A stretch of 13,781 nt of DNA from CAISIP01 sp031403955 (GTDB lineage: Bacteria > Pseudomonadota > Gammaproteobacteria > Burkholderiales > Burkholderiaceae_C). The notes beneath the pieces were generated by a model. The model had not been told where the DNA came from. It saw only the letters and a list, made by a program, of their open reading frames with translations, and searched no databases. This document shows positions 1-7,813 of the stretch, piece after piece (position 1 is the stretch's first letter; the number at the start of each line of letters is the position of its first letter). Where the stretch lies: positions 1 through 13,781 of the forward strand of contig JANNGR010000269.1 of NCBI GenBank assembly GCA_031403955.1, read 5' to 3'. The position numbers were made by a program, and so were the translations under genes.

Positions 1-1
1 C

Positions 2-1504
2 GATCACACTGCGCACGGGCGGCTGGCGGAAGTAGTGGACGTGCGAACACCGCAGCAATGGAGCGAGCCGCCCGAACGCCAAAGCCGACGCCGTCGGCAC
101 CACCAGATCGTGTTGGCGCCGGCCCAGCGCACCGAGCAAAATGCCTTCCGCCGTGGCGCCAAACCCGGCACTGCCGGTCTCCACATCGAAGTCGCTCGCC
201 CAGGCCGTCAACTGCTTCTGATCGATGGAACGCTGAAGGTACACCAGCCCCTCGGCTTGCTCGTGCATCACGGCAATGCCGCGCGGCAGCTTGGGCGATT
301 CGAGCAGGTAAAAACACCCCTTGGCCAGCGCTGACATGACCGGCACTGGAACACTGGTGGCGATCTCCTCGCCCAGCTTCATCAGCACATTGAGCGCCTT
401 CTGGCCGATCGCCACCAACGGTGTGCCACGAAACGGCGTTCCGAAGGTGTATACCGATACCACCGCGTCGTAACGGCAGTCCGCCAGCAGCCGGGCGCTG
501 TCCACCGCAACCAGTCCGCCGCGGGAATGCGCAACCAGCAACAGCCGTTTAACCCGCAGTCGCTCGGAAATCATTCGCGCCAGCTCGGCCGAGTTGTCGG
601 TGATCGGCACAAACGTGTCATGCTCGAATCGGTACACCGGTCCCGGTAACGCGAAACCTTCCACCGCCAGCGAGAACAGGTCTTTGAGTCCGGCGATAGC
701 ACACGACGCGGTGCCGTGCACAAAAACCATTGCGTTTTCATGTTCGACCCGGTCGATTTCCGAGAGACTGGGACAGGAATTGGCGAGATCGGGGTACTTG
801 CGCTCCATCTCGATCAGGCGGCTTGCCTGCCTTGGGTCGGTTTCGAAAGTCGGCTCCGGCCGTGTACTGCGGCGCGCCACGGTTCCCACCAGGAACCCCG
901 CAAACCCTTTCAGCGATGCAACATAACCCTTGCGGCCCTTTCGCATCACGGTCCAACCGTCGATGACGGCGCTATGGCTTCCGAAATAACCCCGCCAGTC
1001 AAACAGCGTTTCGAGCGTCAGGTCCGGGCTGCCGTAACGATGCAGCAGCCGCTGGACGCGTTGCTCGTCTTCGCGGCTGGGCCGGTACTCGATCGTCACC
1101 TCCTCTTCTTGGCCGTTGAAAGCCATGAGAATGCCGACCCGATCGTGCCAGGCTATGGCGGTGGGGCGCTCTTCGTTGCCGTAGATGCCGGGGTTCAACC
1201 CAGGCCCATCGCGGTATCGCCCAAGGGCCTCTTCATGCCGGACCAGTTTCGGTGCTCCGGTCCAGTCGAGATCCTTTGACTCGGCCTGTGCGTTTTCGGC
1301 CCAGGCTTCGATGGCGCTGAAAGCAAGGCTCGGGTCTTGCATTTCAGCCCGCATCAGACTCAGCAGCCCGACCCAATCGGGTCGCAGCCGTTGTGCAACA
1401 TCGAACGCCTGGCGGCTGGAGAACGGAGAATCCGGGCTGCCCACCTCCTGCGCCTGAAGCGAGGATCGAGTGCCGTCGGCATAAAGCGCAGTCACGATCC
1501 ACAT
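2..1504 (-). CDS. Large alpha/beta hydrolase, DUF7379-like, C-terminus cut by window edge
   Basis: Reading frame of 501 codons, open from the ATG at 1504 to the left edge, so the C-terminus is missing. A GGGAGG Shine-Dalgarno at 1511-1516 stands 6 nt before the ATG. The N-terminal ~255 residues are unrecognised. An alpha/beta hydrolase domain follows: oxyanion-type FVHGTAS (about 261-267), FEHDTF, nucleophile elbow AHSRGG with Ser327, TFGTPFRGTPL, then DLVVPTAS (Asp466) and CSHVHYF (His488 or His490) as the likely triad. VHGT, SRGG and RGTPL in this order resemble the lipase-like DUF7379 domain found in CHAT-protease-associated proteins; that match is from memory. No signal peptide or membrane segment is visible, so it is probably cytosolic. 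It lies 47 nt after the PLD-like gene and is probably cotranscribed. The substrate is unknown. The hydrolase fold is well supported; the family name is tentative. Confidence 0.8.
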   Translation of the reverse strand, partial: MWIVTALYADGTRSSLQAQEVGSPDSPFSSRQAFDVAQRLRPDWVGLLSLMRAEMQDPSLAFSAIEAWAENAQAESKDLDWTGAPKLVRHEEALGRYRDGPGLNPGIYGNEERPTAIAWHDRVGILMAFNGQEEEVTIEYRPSREDEQRVQRLLHRYGSPDLTLETLFDWRGYFGSHSAVIDGWTVMRKGRKGYVASLKGFAGFLVGTVARRSTRPEPTFETDPRQASRLIEMERKYPDLANSCPSLSEIDRVEHENAMVFVHGTASCAIAGLKDLFSLAVEGFALPGPVYRFEHDTFVPITDNSAELARMISERLRVKRLLLVAHSRGGLVAVDSARLLADCRYDAVVSVYTFGTPFRGTPLVAIGQKALNVLMKLGEEIATSVPVPVMSALAKGCFYLLESPKLPRGIAVMHEQAEGLVYLQRSIDQKQLTAWASDFDVETGSAGFGATAEGILLGALGRRQHDLVVPTASALAFGRLAPLLRCSHVHYFRQPPVRSVI

Positions 1505-1510
1505 CGCAAG

Positions 1511-1516
1511 CCTCCC
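1511..1516 (-). promoter_or_regulatory. Ribosome binding site of the DUF7379-like hydrolase
   Basis: GGGAGG on the minus strand, 6 nt before the ATG at 1504. It fixes the start of this gene, which would otherwise be hard to place because the frame is cut at the window edge. Confidence 0.7.
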
Positions 1517-1551
1517 AAGAATTCGATAGTTACCGGGTCAGCGGGTTTCAT

Positions 1552-3198
1552 TCAGCGACCGGAAAACCTCAGCCTTGACAATGCCTTCAAGTTGCCCGGT
1601 TTGTAGAAGTTGTCGGCCCAACTGTCATCGACGGCCAGCGGGCGGACCTTGTTTAGCTTTAGCAACTTCGCGTAATAGCGGAACCGGTAGTGCTCGTAGA
1701 AGCGAATTATCTCCAGGCCATACCGGTCCGCCAGATCGGTGTCGCCGCGGATGATCAGGTAGTTTTCGTCGTTGCCGTTGCTGGCGGAGGCGCTCAGGTT
1801 GTGGCTGCCGCTGATGACCACCGGCGCATCGGTAGTGAAGTTGGCCACGATGGCCTTCAGGTGCACCAGCATGTTGCCGCGCTGGCCCTTCAGACCTTCC
1901 TTGACCCAGCCTTCCAACCCATTGGACAACAAGGCAGTAGCGGTGAACTCGGCCGTGCGGTCGGCGTGAAACCCGGTAATGCGGCTGGTCGTATTCTGGA
2001 TGCCGTAACGCAACACGTCGTCATGTTCGGCTCCCAGCAGCGCGTCGAGAATCGCCTCGGGCAGCGCGAACGCGGTGGCGAACAACAGGTCTTTGTCGGC
2101 ACCTTGGCAGACATTGATGAACTCGGCCAGGTCCGCGCCGCCGGTTCGTGGCGAGAAACCCGCAAATAGCGCGCTTGCGGGATCGATCGGGTTGTTTTTG
2201 GTGATCCACTTGCGGGTTACAGCTACTTCGGACGGCGCGTCCCAGACCACACCGAACAGTTCCAGGTAACTCGCCGCCATGATCTTGTCGTCTGACACAT
2301 GCACCACGTTGGCTTGCCGGTAGACGCCGTTTTCGGTGAAGTTGGTACTGCCGCACAACACCGCCTGCGCCGCGCGATCTCCCGCGGCGTTGACCTTGCC
2401 AAGCACGATGAACTTGTCGTGAAAAATCTTGCTCGTGACCCGCGCGCGTTTCTTCGAGGCCGGAATCTTTTTCAGGCTGGCCAGGTTTTGCGCGGTCTGG
2501 TCGTCACCCACCCGGGCGTGGTAGATCACGCGCACTTTTACGCCACGCTTGTGGGCCGCGTTGACGGCATCCACGATGACCTTGAGTTCGTACTCGTAAA
2601 TAGCGATGTCCAGCGCCCAGGTGTTGTTTTTGGCGCGCTCAATGAAGGCGATGATTTGATCCAGCAAACCGTGCTGCAGCCAGTCCCGTGGCGCAGCCGG
2701 CCAGTCTTCGATGGCCAGGTCTTTGTTCTCGCCCAGCAGCTTGTCAAGCTCAGGGAAACGGCGAGAGAATGACTGGCTGGCGGCGACGGCGCGATTGAAG
2801 ATCACACGATGGTCTTTTGGCTTGCCGTCGTCGGTGGTCACGCTCACTTCCAGCGCCGCCCCCAGCACCGGCGTATCGACTGTGCCGAAAACCGGATGCA
2901 CGCGGTACTTGCGCGTTGTATTGGGCGCGATGGAGTAGTCGGCCCAACGGAACTTCTGGATCGGCGCGATGTTGCTCGGCGTGGCGTTCCACTGGGGCAA
3001 GGTGTGCGCGCGACCCGGGAAGGTCAGGCTGTTGAGCAACCACCGCCACGGCTTGCTGCCTTCCTTGTGCCGGATCGCGAAGCCCAGCAATCCGGCCCGC
3101 CGCCCTTCGGCGATATCGATGCCGAGCAACACACCGTTGGTGCCCGCATAGGCCTTTACACGAAAGTCGTCTTGCGGGTTGGTGGTGAGCTTGCGCAT
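1552..3198 (-). CDS. Phospholipase D-like protein with two HKD-type motifs
   Basis: 548 residues, no signal peptide. Residues 1-150 form an unrecognised, probably beta-rich domain. Two PLD half-sites follow: FHDKFIVLGK (His260, Lys262) with GSTN at 283-286, and VHLKAIVAN (His446, Lys448) with GSHN at 464-467 and an Asn-Asp-Glu-Asn run. In this superfamily the two His/Lys pairs form one active site that cleaves phosphodiesters (phospholipid or nucleic acid) through a phosphohistidine. The Asp usually found five residues after the Lys is Gly in the first motif and Asn in the second, so activity needs testing. The start at 3198 is preceded by GGAG and lies 18 nt after the upstream hydrolase stop. 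The DUF7379-like gene follows 47 nt downstream, so all three are probably cotranscribed. PLD fold confident; nuclease versus lipase cannot be decided from sequence. Confidence 0.85.
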   Translation of the reverse strand: MRKLTTNPQDDFRVKAYAGTNGVLLGIDIAEGRRAGLLGFAIRHKEGSKPWRWLLNSLTFPGRAHTLPQWNATPSNIAPIQKFRWADYSIAPNTTRKYRVHPVFGTVDTPVLGAALEVSVTTDDGKPKDHRVIFNRAVAASQSFSRRFPELDKLLGENKDLAIEDWPAAPRDWLQHGLLDQIIAFIERAKNNTWALDIAIYEYELKVIVDAVNAAHKRGVKVRVIYHARVGDDQTAQNLASLKKIPASKKRARVTSKIFHDKFIVLGKVNAAGDRAAQAVLCGSTNFTENGVYRQANVVHVSDDKIMAASYLELFGVVWDAPSEVAVTRKWITKNNPIDPASALFAGFSPRTGGADLAEFINVCQGADKDLLFATAFALPEAILDALLGAEHDDVLRYGIQNTTSRITGFHADRTAEFTATALLSNGLEGWVKEGLKGQRGNMLVHLKAIVANFTTDAPVVISGSHNLSASASNGNDENYLIIRGDTDLADRYGLEIIRFYEHYRFRYYAKLLKLNKVRPLAVDDSWADNFYKPGNLKALSRLRFSGR

Positions 3199-3216
3199 GT
3201 TTCCGTCTCCAGGTAA

Positions 3217-4068
3217 TCAGTACTCCCCGTCCAGAAAACCGGCCACCAGTTCGAGCTGGTCCGGCACATTGAGCGCCGGCGCGTGTCCACAACCGGCGAT
3301 GGTAACTACGCGCGCGCGGGGCCCGCGCTGCGCCATTTGTACCGCAGTATCGGCGGCAAGTAAATCGGAATCGGCACCGCGCAGGCACAACACCGGCAGG
3401 CTTAGGCTGTCGTATTCGGGCCAAAGCTGGTGGTCATCCGGATAGTTGACAAACTGCTGCACCATCGCCGGATCGTAATGCGGCGTGACGCGGCCGTCGG
3501 GCAGGCGCCGCGTGGAGCTTTCGGTCAGCTGTCGCCACTGGTCGTCGCTCAGGAACCCGTACGGCTTGTAGACGGTCCGGAAATACTGTTCCAGCTCCGA
3601 TACGGTAGCAAACGCCGCCGGGCTGCCGGCGTAATTGCGGATGCGTGTTATCGCCGAGTCCGTGACTTGCGGACCCATGTCGTTCAGCACCAGGCGCTCG
3701 ATACGTCCGCGCAGGGAACCCGCTGCCGCTACCAGTCCGATGGCGCCACCCATGGATGTGCCGACCCAGTGAAACCGGCCCAGCTCCAGTTGATCCGCCA
3801 GCGCGGTTGCCAGCGTGACGTAGAACCGCAGGCAATATTCGTTGTTGGGGTCGGGGCTCCATTCGCTCAGGCCACGTCCTATGGTGTCGGGGCAGAGCAC
3901 GCGGTAACCCCTGGACGGGGCGCTCAAATAGGCCGCCAGCGCATCCATGTCGCGACCGGTTCGCGCCAGGCCGTGCCAGGCAATCACGGTTGGCTGGTTG
4001 CCGGCGCCCCACTCCATATAGTGGATCTCGCGCCCGGCGCAACGCAGGTAATTCGATGTCGGATTCAT
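3217..4068 (-). CDS. Alpha/beta hydrolase coupled to the ABC transporter
   Basis: 283-residue single-domain alpha/beta hydrolase. Visible elements: oxyanion-hole HG at 32-33 (WHGLARTGRD), nucleophile elbow GTSMGG with Ser105, RGADSDLL with Asp233/235 as acid candidates, and GCGHAPALN with His262. No signal peptide, so cytosolic. The frame stays open upstream to 4212, but the ATG at 4068 is preferred. It overlaps the LivM stop as ATGA, a typical translational-coupling junction, and the protein then begins just before the first beta-strand, as usual in this family. The tight coupling suggests that it acts on the imported compound or a close product, for example as an esterase, enol-lactonase or C-C hydrolase. 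The exact reaction cannot be read from sequence. Confidence 0.85.
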   Translation of the reverse strand: MNPTSNYLRCAGREIHYMEWGAGNQPTVIAWHGLARTGRDMDALAAYLSAPSRGYRVLCPDTIGRGLSEWSPDPNNEYCLRFYVTLATALADQLELGRFHWVGTSMGGAIGLVAAAGSLRGRIERLVLNDMGPQVTDSAITRIRNYAGSPAAFATVSELEQYFRTVYKPYGFLSDDQWRQLTESSTRRLPDGRVTPHYDPAMVQQFVNYPDDHQLWPEYDSLSLPVLCLRGADSDLLAADTAVQMAQRGPRARVVTIAGCGHAPALNVPDQLELVAGFLDGEY

Positions 4069-5159
4069 GCCCGACCCTGCTTCCTGGATCGCGCGGCGCT
4101 TCGCATCCGCAGCCGCCCCACCACCCCGGCCGGAAAGTAATACACCGACAACACAAACAATACGCCGAGCCACAACAGCCAGCGGTCGGGTGACAACAAG
4201 GCCGATAACCATGGCAACGCAGCGGTGGCCTCGTGCCCCAAACGCAGCAAATCCTGCAAGTAACTTTGCGCCACCATGAACAAGGTGGCGCCTATCGCGG
4301 CCCCGTACATGGTGCCCATGCCGCCAATCACGACGATCAGCAACACGTCCATCATGATCTCGAACGACAGCGAGGTATCGGGCCCGTTGTAACGCAGCCA
4401 GAGCGCCAGCATGGCACCGGCGGCACAGGCGAACAGCGCCGACAGGATGCTGGAAATGGTACGGTAGACCACCACCCGGTAACCGATCGCCTCAGCCCGG
4501 AATTCATTCTCGCGAATCGCCTGCAATACCCGTCCGAACGGAGAGTTGACGATACGCAGTAACGTCAACAGCAACACCAGGGCCAGCACAAACACCAGGT
4601 AATAACACAACAGGCGACCGTCGAGCATCACGCCCAGGAACGGCTCTGGCATGAACTCGTAACTTGGCGACAAAATCTCCGGCACCTTGAAGGTCAGGCC
4701 GTCTTCACCACCGGTCAACTCGGCCAGTTGTGACGCCAGCGTCAGGAACGCGGAGGCGACCGCCAGTGTGATCATGGCGAAAAAGATCGCCCGCACGCGT
4801 AGCGAAAACAGCCCGATCACCAAAGCCAGCAAAAACGACAACACCAGCGCGCAGACCAGCCCGACCAGCAAAGCCTGCCAGGTCGGGCCCAAGCGCGTGG
4901 TGGCAATCGCAATGCCGTAGGCACCAATGCCGAAAAACATGGTGTGGGCAAAACTCACTATGCCGGTGTAACCCAGCAACAGGTCGAAGCTGCCCACCAA
5001 CACCACAAATATCAACACCTTGGCGGCCACGTTCAAGGCTTTGACGCCAGGAAAAATGAACGGTGCAAACGCCAGAGCCAGCAGCAAGGCAACCAGCAAA
5101 ACGGCCAGCACGCGGCTGCGCGGCAGGTCCCTGGAAAGAAGGCGATTCAGCACGGCCAT
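4065..5159 (-). CDS. livM: LivM-type ABC transporter permease
   Basis: 364-residue, very hydrophobic inner-membrane protein of the branched-chain amino acid / hydrophobic substrate permease family. Family signatures: GSFDLLLGYTGIVSFAHTMF (about 56-75), the cytoplasmic coupling region RVLQAIRENEFRAEAIGY, and a C-terminal VIGGMGTMYGAAIGA segment. The N-terminus is a short basic stretch followed by a membrane segment. GAGG lies just before the ATG at 5159, and the gene starts 10 nt after the livH stop. Its stop overlaps the hydrolase ATG. It should form a heterodimer with LivH and be driven by the LivF/LivG ATPases. The symbol reflects family, not proven leucine specificity. Confidence 0.93.
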   Translation of the reverse strand: MAVLNRLLSRDLPRSRVLAVLLVALLLALAFAPFIFPGVKALNVAAKVLIFVVLVGSFDLLLGYTGIVSFAHTMFFGIGAYGIAIATTRLGPTWQALLVGLVCALVLSFLLALVIGLFSLRVRAIFFAMITLAVASAFLTLASQLAELTGGEDGLTFKVPEILSPSYEFMPEPFLGVMLDGRLLCYYLVFVLALVLLLTLLRIVNSPFGRVLQAIRENEFRAEAIGYRVVVYRTISSILSALFACAAGAMLALWLRYNGPDTSLSFEIMMDVLLIVVIGGMGTMYGAAIGATLFMVAQSYLQDLLRLGHEATAALPWLSALLSPDRWLLWLGVLFVLSVYYFPAGVVGRLRMRSAARSRKQGRA

Positions 5160-5169
5160 CTACCTCGGC

Positions 5170-6153
5170 TCACCGGTTGGTGACCGGGTACACACCCTGT
5201 GGCCGCCACAACAGTATCGCGGCCATCAGTGCAATGTTGGAGAACAGCGCTACCTTGGGCGCCAGGAAACCGGTGTAATTGGCCATCAAGCCCACCAGCA
5301 ACGCGCCAATCAAGGCACCGGCAGTGGAGCCCAGGCCGCCGATGATGATGACAATGAAAATCAGCACATTGACCTGCGCGCCCATCTGCGGTACCACGGT
5401 CTGCTGGTACAGGCCCCACATTACGCCGCCGAGCCCGGCCAGCGCGCTGCCCGTGACGAACACACCGACAAACAGGCGCCTGATCCGGTACCCGAGCGAC
5501 TCCACCATTTCGCGGTCCTGCACACCGGCACGGATCAACAACCCGATCTTGGTTCGGTTGAGTACCCAGGCCAGCGCGGCGAATACCGCCAGGCCGACCA
5601 CCACCGCAATCAGCCGGTATTTCTCGATCGCCGCGTCTCCGAGCAGGATCGACCCTCGCATGGCTTCGGGCAGTGGCAGCGGGATTTGCTGCGGACCCCA
5701 GATCACCTTGATCAACTCTTCGCCAATGATCATGCCGCCCATGGTGATCAGGATCTGCTTCAGGTGCTGGCCATACACCGGCCGCACGATGAACCGCTCG
5801 AAAGCCAGCCCGACCGCGCCCGCCACCAGCATCGCCACCAGCATCGCCGGCACCACCGCCACCAGGTTGCGCCACAACTGCGCCGAACCGGTCCAGTCGC
5901 CCATGCCACCGAGCACGCTGGTCGCCACGAAGGCGCCCAGGGCGATGAACACGCCGTGGCCGAAGTTCAGCACATCCATCAAGCCGAACACCAGCGTCAG
6001 CCCCGACGCGATGACGAAAATTATCAGCCCCATGGCCAGCCCGGCAACCGTCAGCGTGAGCCAGGTGGAACCCGAGCCAATCCATGGGAACACCAGCAAC
6101 GCGAGCAGCGGCACCAAAGCCACCGGCTTCCAGTCAAAGCCAGTGTTGTTCAT
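5170..6153 (-). CDS. livH: LivH-type ABC transporter permease
   Basis: 327-residue polytopic membrane protein. The signature GLTLVFGLMDVLNFGHG (about 51-67) is diagnostic of LivH-type permeases. The coupling helix region (LNRTKIGLLIRAGVQDREM) and the C-terminal IGGLGSTAGALIGA are also present. The N-terminus is somewhat longer than the usual family start but carries a plausible membrane segment. The ATG at 6153 overlaps the livF stop (ATGA), so translation is probably coupled. It is one of two channel-forming subunits, with LivM downstream. Substrate specificity is set mainly by the binding protein and is unknown. Confidence 0.93.
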   Translation of the reverse strand: MNNTGFDWKPVALVPLLALLVFPWIGSGSTWLTLTVAGLAMGLIIFVIASGLTLVFGLMDVLNFGHGVFIALGAFVATSVLGGMGDWTGSAQLWRNLVAVVPAMLVAMLVAGAVGLAFERFIVRPVYGQHLKQILITMGGMIIGEELIKVIWGPQQIPLPLPEAMRGSILLGDAAIEKYRLIAVVVGLAVFAALAWVLNRTKIGLLIRAGVQDREMVESLGYRIRRLFVGVFVTGSALAGLGGVMWGLYQQTVVPQMGAQVNVLIFIVIIIGGLGSTAGALIGALLVGLMANYTGFLAPKVALFSNIALMAAILLWRPQGVYPVTNR

Positions 6154-6875
6154 AGCGCCAACCCCAGCAGGGAGCGTTGCAGCGCCGGGTCTTCGGATAA
6201 CGCTTTCATCGCGCCCGCATGCACCACGCGGCCGTTGTCCATCACGGCCACCGTGTCGCCCAGGCGCTGCGCGAAGTTGATGTTCTGCTCTACCAGCAGG
6301 ATCGTGACACCGCTGGCCTTGAGTTGCAGGAAGGCGTCGATCATGTTGTTGATGATGGAGGGGGCAAGGCCCTTGCTGGGTTCATCGACGATCAGCAGTT
6401 CGCGCGGTTCGACGATCGCGCGCGCCACCGCCAGCATTTGTTTTTGGCCACCCGACAACTTGCCCGCCGGATGGTTCCAGAATTTTTCCACCGCCGGAAA
6501 CAGCGCGAAGATCCACTTCAGCCGCGCCTGGTCGATCTGGCTGGCACGCGCCGCGCCGCGCGCCGCCAGCAGCATGTTTTCCTGCACCGTCAGGTCGGAG
6601 AAGATACCCATGTTTTCCGGCACGTAGGCGATGCCCTGGCCGGCGATTTGCGGGGTTGCCAGCGCCGTTATGTCGCCCCCGGCAAACGTCAGGCGGCCCT
6701 GCGACGCGCGCCACAATCCCATGATGGTGCGCAGCGTGGTGGTCTTGCCGGCCCCATTGCGACCGAGCAACAGACTGACCTGCCCGCGCGGCACCAGCAG
6801 ATCGACACCGTGCAGGATGTGGTAGGCGCCAATGTGGGTGTGTACGCCTTCGAGCGTCAGCAGGTTTTCGGTCAT
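6150..6875 (-). CDS. livF: LivF-type ABC transporter ATPase
   Basis: 241 residues, the usual length for LivF. Walker A GRNGAGKTT at 38-46, signature LSGGQ at 140-144, Walker B ELLIVDEPSKGL with Asp164-Glu165, and LLVEQN near 194-199. The YVPENMGIFSDLTVQEN stretch around residues 84-100 is typical of LivF rather than LivG. An AAGGAG ribosome site lies 8 nt before the ATG at 6875, which overlaps the livG stop (ATGA). It couples ATP hydrolysis to import as a heterodimer with LivG on the cytoplasmic face of LivH/LivM. Confidence 0.94.
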   Translation of the reverse strand: MTENLLTLEGVHTHIGAYHILHGVDLLVPRGQVSLLLGRNGAGKTTTLRTIMGLWRASQGRLTFAGGDITALATPQIAGQGIAYVPENMGIFSDLTVQENMLLAARGAARASQIDQARLKWIFALFPAVEKFWNHPAGKLSGGQKQMLAVARAIVEPRELLIVDEPSKGLAPSIINNMIDAFLQLKASGVTILLVEQNINFAQRLGDTVAVMDNGRVVHAGAMKALSEDPALQRSLLGLAL

Positions 6876-7651
6876 GGCGGCGGCTCCTTGTCAGCAGCGG
6901 CAGGCACACCGAGATAGGCTTCCTGAACAACTTTCGATGCAATCACTTCGGCTGGCTCACCATCCGCTACCAGCGTGCCGTTGTGCAGCACGATGATGCG
7001 GTCGGCCAGTTCGCGCACCACGTCCATCTTGTGTTCGACCAACAATATGGTCTTGCTCTTGTCCTGCTTGAGCGCGCGAATCAGGTTCAGGATTACCGGC
7101 GCCTCGTCCACGCCCATGCCGGCCGTCGGTTCGTCGAACATGAACACGCTGGACTCCAGCGCCATCAACAGCGCCACCTCAAGCTTGCGCTGGTCCCCAT
7201 GCGGCAGGCTGGCAACCGTGGCGTGTTCCTTGTCCTGCATCGCCACCGCGGCCAGGATTTCATCCGCGCGTTGGGTCAGCTCCCGGTGATCGCTCCAGAT
7301 GCTCCACAAATTCAAGCCATGCCGGTGTGCCCCGGCGCGCGTGGCCTGCACCGCTAGGCGCACATTCTCCAGCACCGACAAATTGGGAAACAGATTGGTC
7401 AACTGAAACGCCCGGCCCAGGCCCGCATGGGTACGCGCCGAAATCCCCAGGCCGGAGATGTCACGGCCGTTGAGAGAGACCGTGCCGCCGCTGGCCTTTA
7501 GCTGGCCCGAGATCAGATTGAAATAAGTCGTCTTGCCCGCGCCGTTGGGCCCCACGATGGCCGTCAAGGTGCCTGGCGCGAACGAGCAACTGACAGCATT
7601 CACCGCCACGTGCCCGCCAAAACGGATCGTCAGGTCTTGAGTTTGAAGCAT
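6872..7651 (-). CDS. livG: LivG-type ABC transporter ATPase
   Basis: 259 residues from the ATG at 7651. Walker A GPNGAGKTT at 34-42, Q-loop AFQLTNLFPN (Gln83), the degenerate LivG-type signature HGDQRKLEVA at 151-160, Walker B FMFDEPTAGM (Asp173-Glu174) and H-loop His207. The frame is open further upstream to 7804, but those 51 extra codons only translate the intergenic palindromic repeat and have no place in the family. MLQTQDLTIRFGG is the normal N-terminus, so 7651 is chosen. The ribosome site is weak (AGG about 10 nt upstream). The C-terminus ends in a short Pro-rich tail. It partners LivF. Confidence 0.93.
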   Translation of the reverse strand: MLQTQDLTIRFGGHVAVNAVSCSFAPGTLTAIVGPNGAGKTTYFNLISGQLKASGGTVSLNGRDISGLGISARTHAGLGRAFQLTNLFPNLSVLENVRLAVQATRAGAHRHGLNLWSIWSDHRELTQRADEILAAVAMQDKEHATVASLPHGDQRKLEVALLMALESSVFMFDEPTAGMGVDEAPVILNLIRALKQDKSKTILLVEHKMDVVRELADRIIVLHNGTLVADGEPAEVIASKVVQEAYLGVPAAADKEPPP

Positions 7652-7670
7652 GTCTGGTGTACCTGACCGC

Positions 7671-7813
7671 GTTGATTGGGGGAGCGGCGTAGCGAGCGGA
7701 CCGAGGGCAAGGCGCACAGCGCGCAGAAACCGGAACGTACTTCGGTACGTGAGGATTTCGAGCACTGCGCAACGCCGCCATCGGCCCGCGCAGTAGCCGA
7801 GCACCCAATCAAC
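7671..7813. repeat. 143-bp near-palindromic intergenic repeat with 10-bp terminal inverted repeats
   Basis: The ends GTTGATTGGG (7671-7680) and CCCAATCAAC (7804-7813) are perfect inverted repeats. The two halves (70 and 69 bp) are imperfect reverse complements around a central TTCG at 7741-7744. The innermost stem is ACGTAC/GTACGT (7735-7740 with 7745-7750), giving a C(TTCG)G-capped hairpin on the plus strand. Further arms such as GCGCAG/CTGCGC (7721-7726 with 7765-7770) extend it. The right end touches the first base of the binding-protein stop codon and the left end lies 19 bp before the livG ATG. No clear target-site duplication is seen. It resembles REP/MITE-like non-coding elements; I recall similar CGTACTTCGGTACG-core repeats in beta-proteobacterial intergenic regions but cannot verify this. 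As RNA it could form a long hairpin that protects the upstream message or attenuates the downstream genes. Confidence 0.8.

Noticed and set aside
716..1279. 187-codon plus-strand frame in the left end
   Set aside because: The minus-strand frame here carries a clear hydrolase triad and a ribosome site; the plus frame shows no motif or start signal.
2750..3424. 224-codon minus-strand frame across the hydrolase/PLD-like junction
   Set aside because: Out of frame with both genes, Arg/Ala-rich, and overlaps parts whose true frames have conserved motifs.
4069..4212. Upstream extension of the first alpha/beta hydrolase
   Set aside because: These 48 codons lie within livM and precede the natural fold start; the ATGA overlap at 4065-4068 marks the real start.
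5020..6627. 535-codon open frame on the plus strand, opposite livM/livH/livF
   Set aside because: Low-complexity His/Gln/Arg-rich translation antisense to three well-supported transporter genes; a codon-bias shadow in GC-rich DNA.
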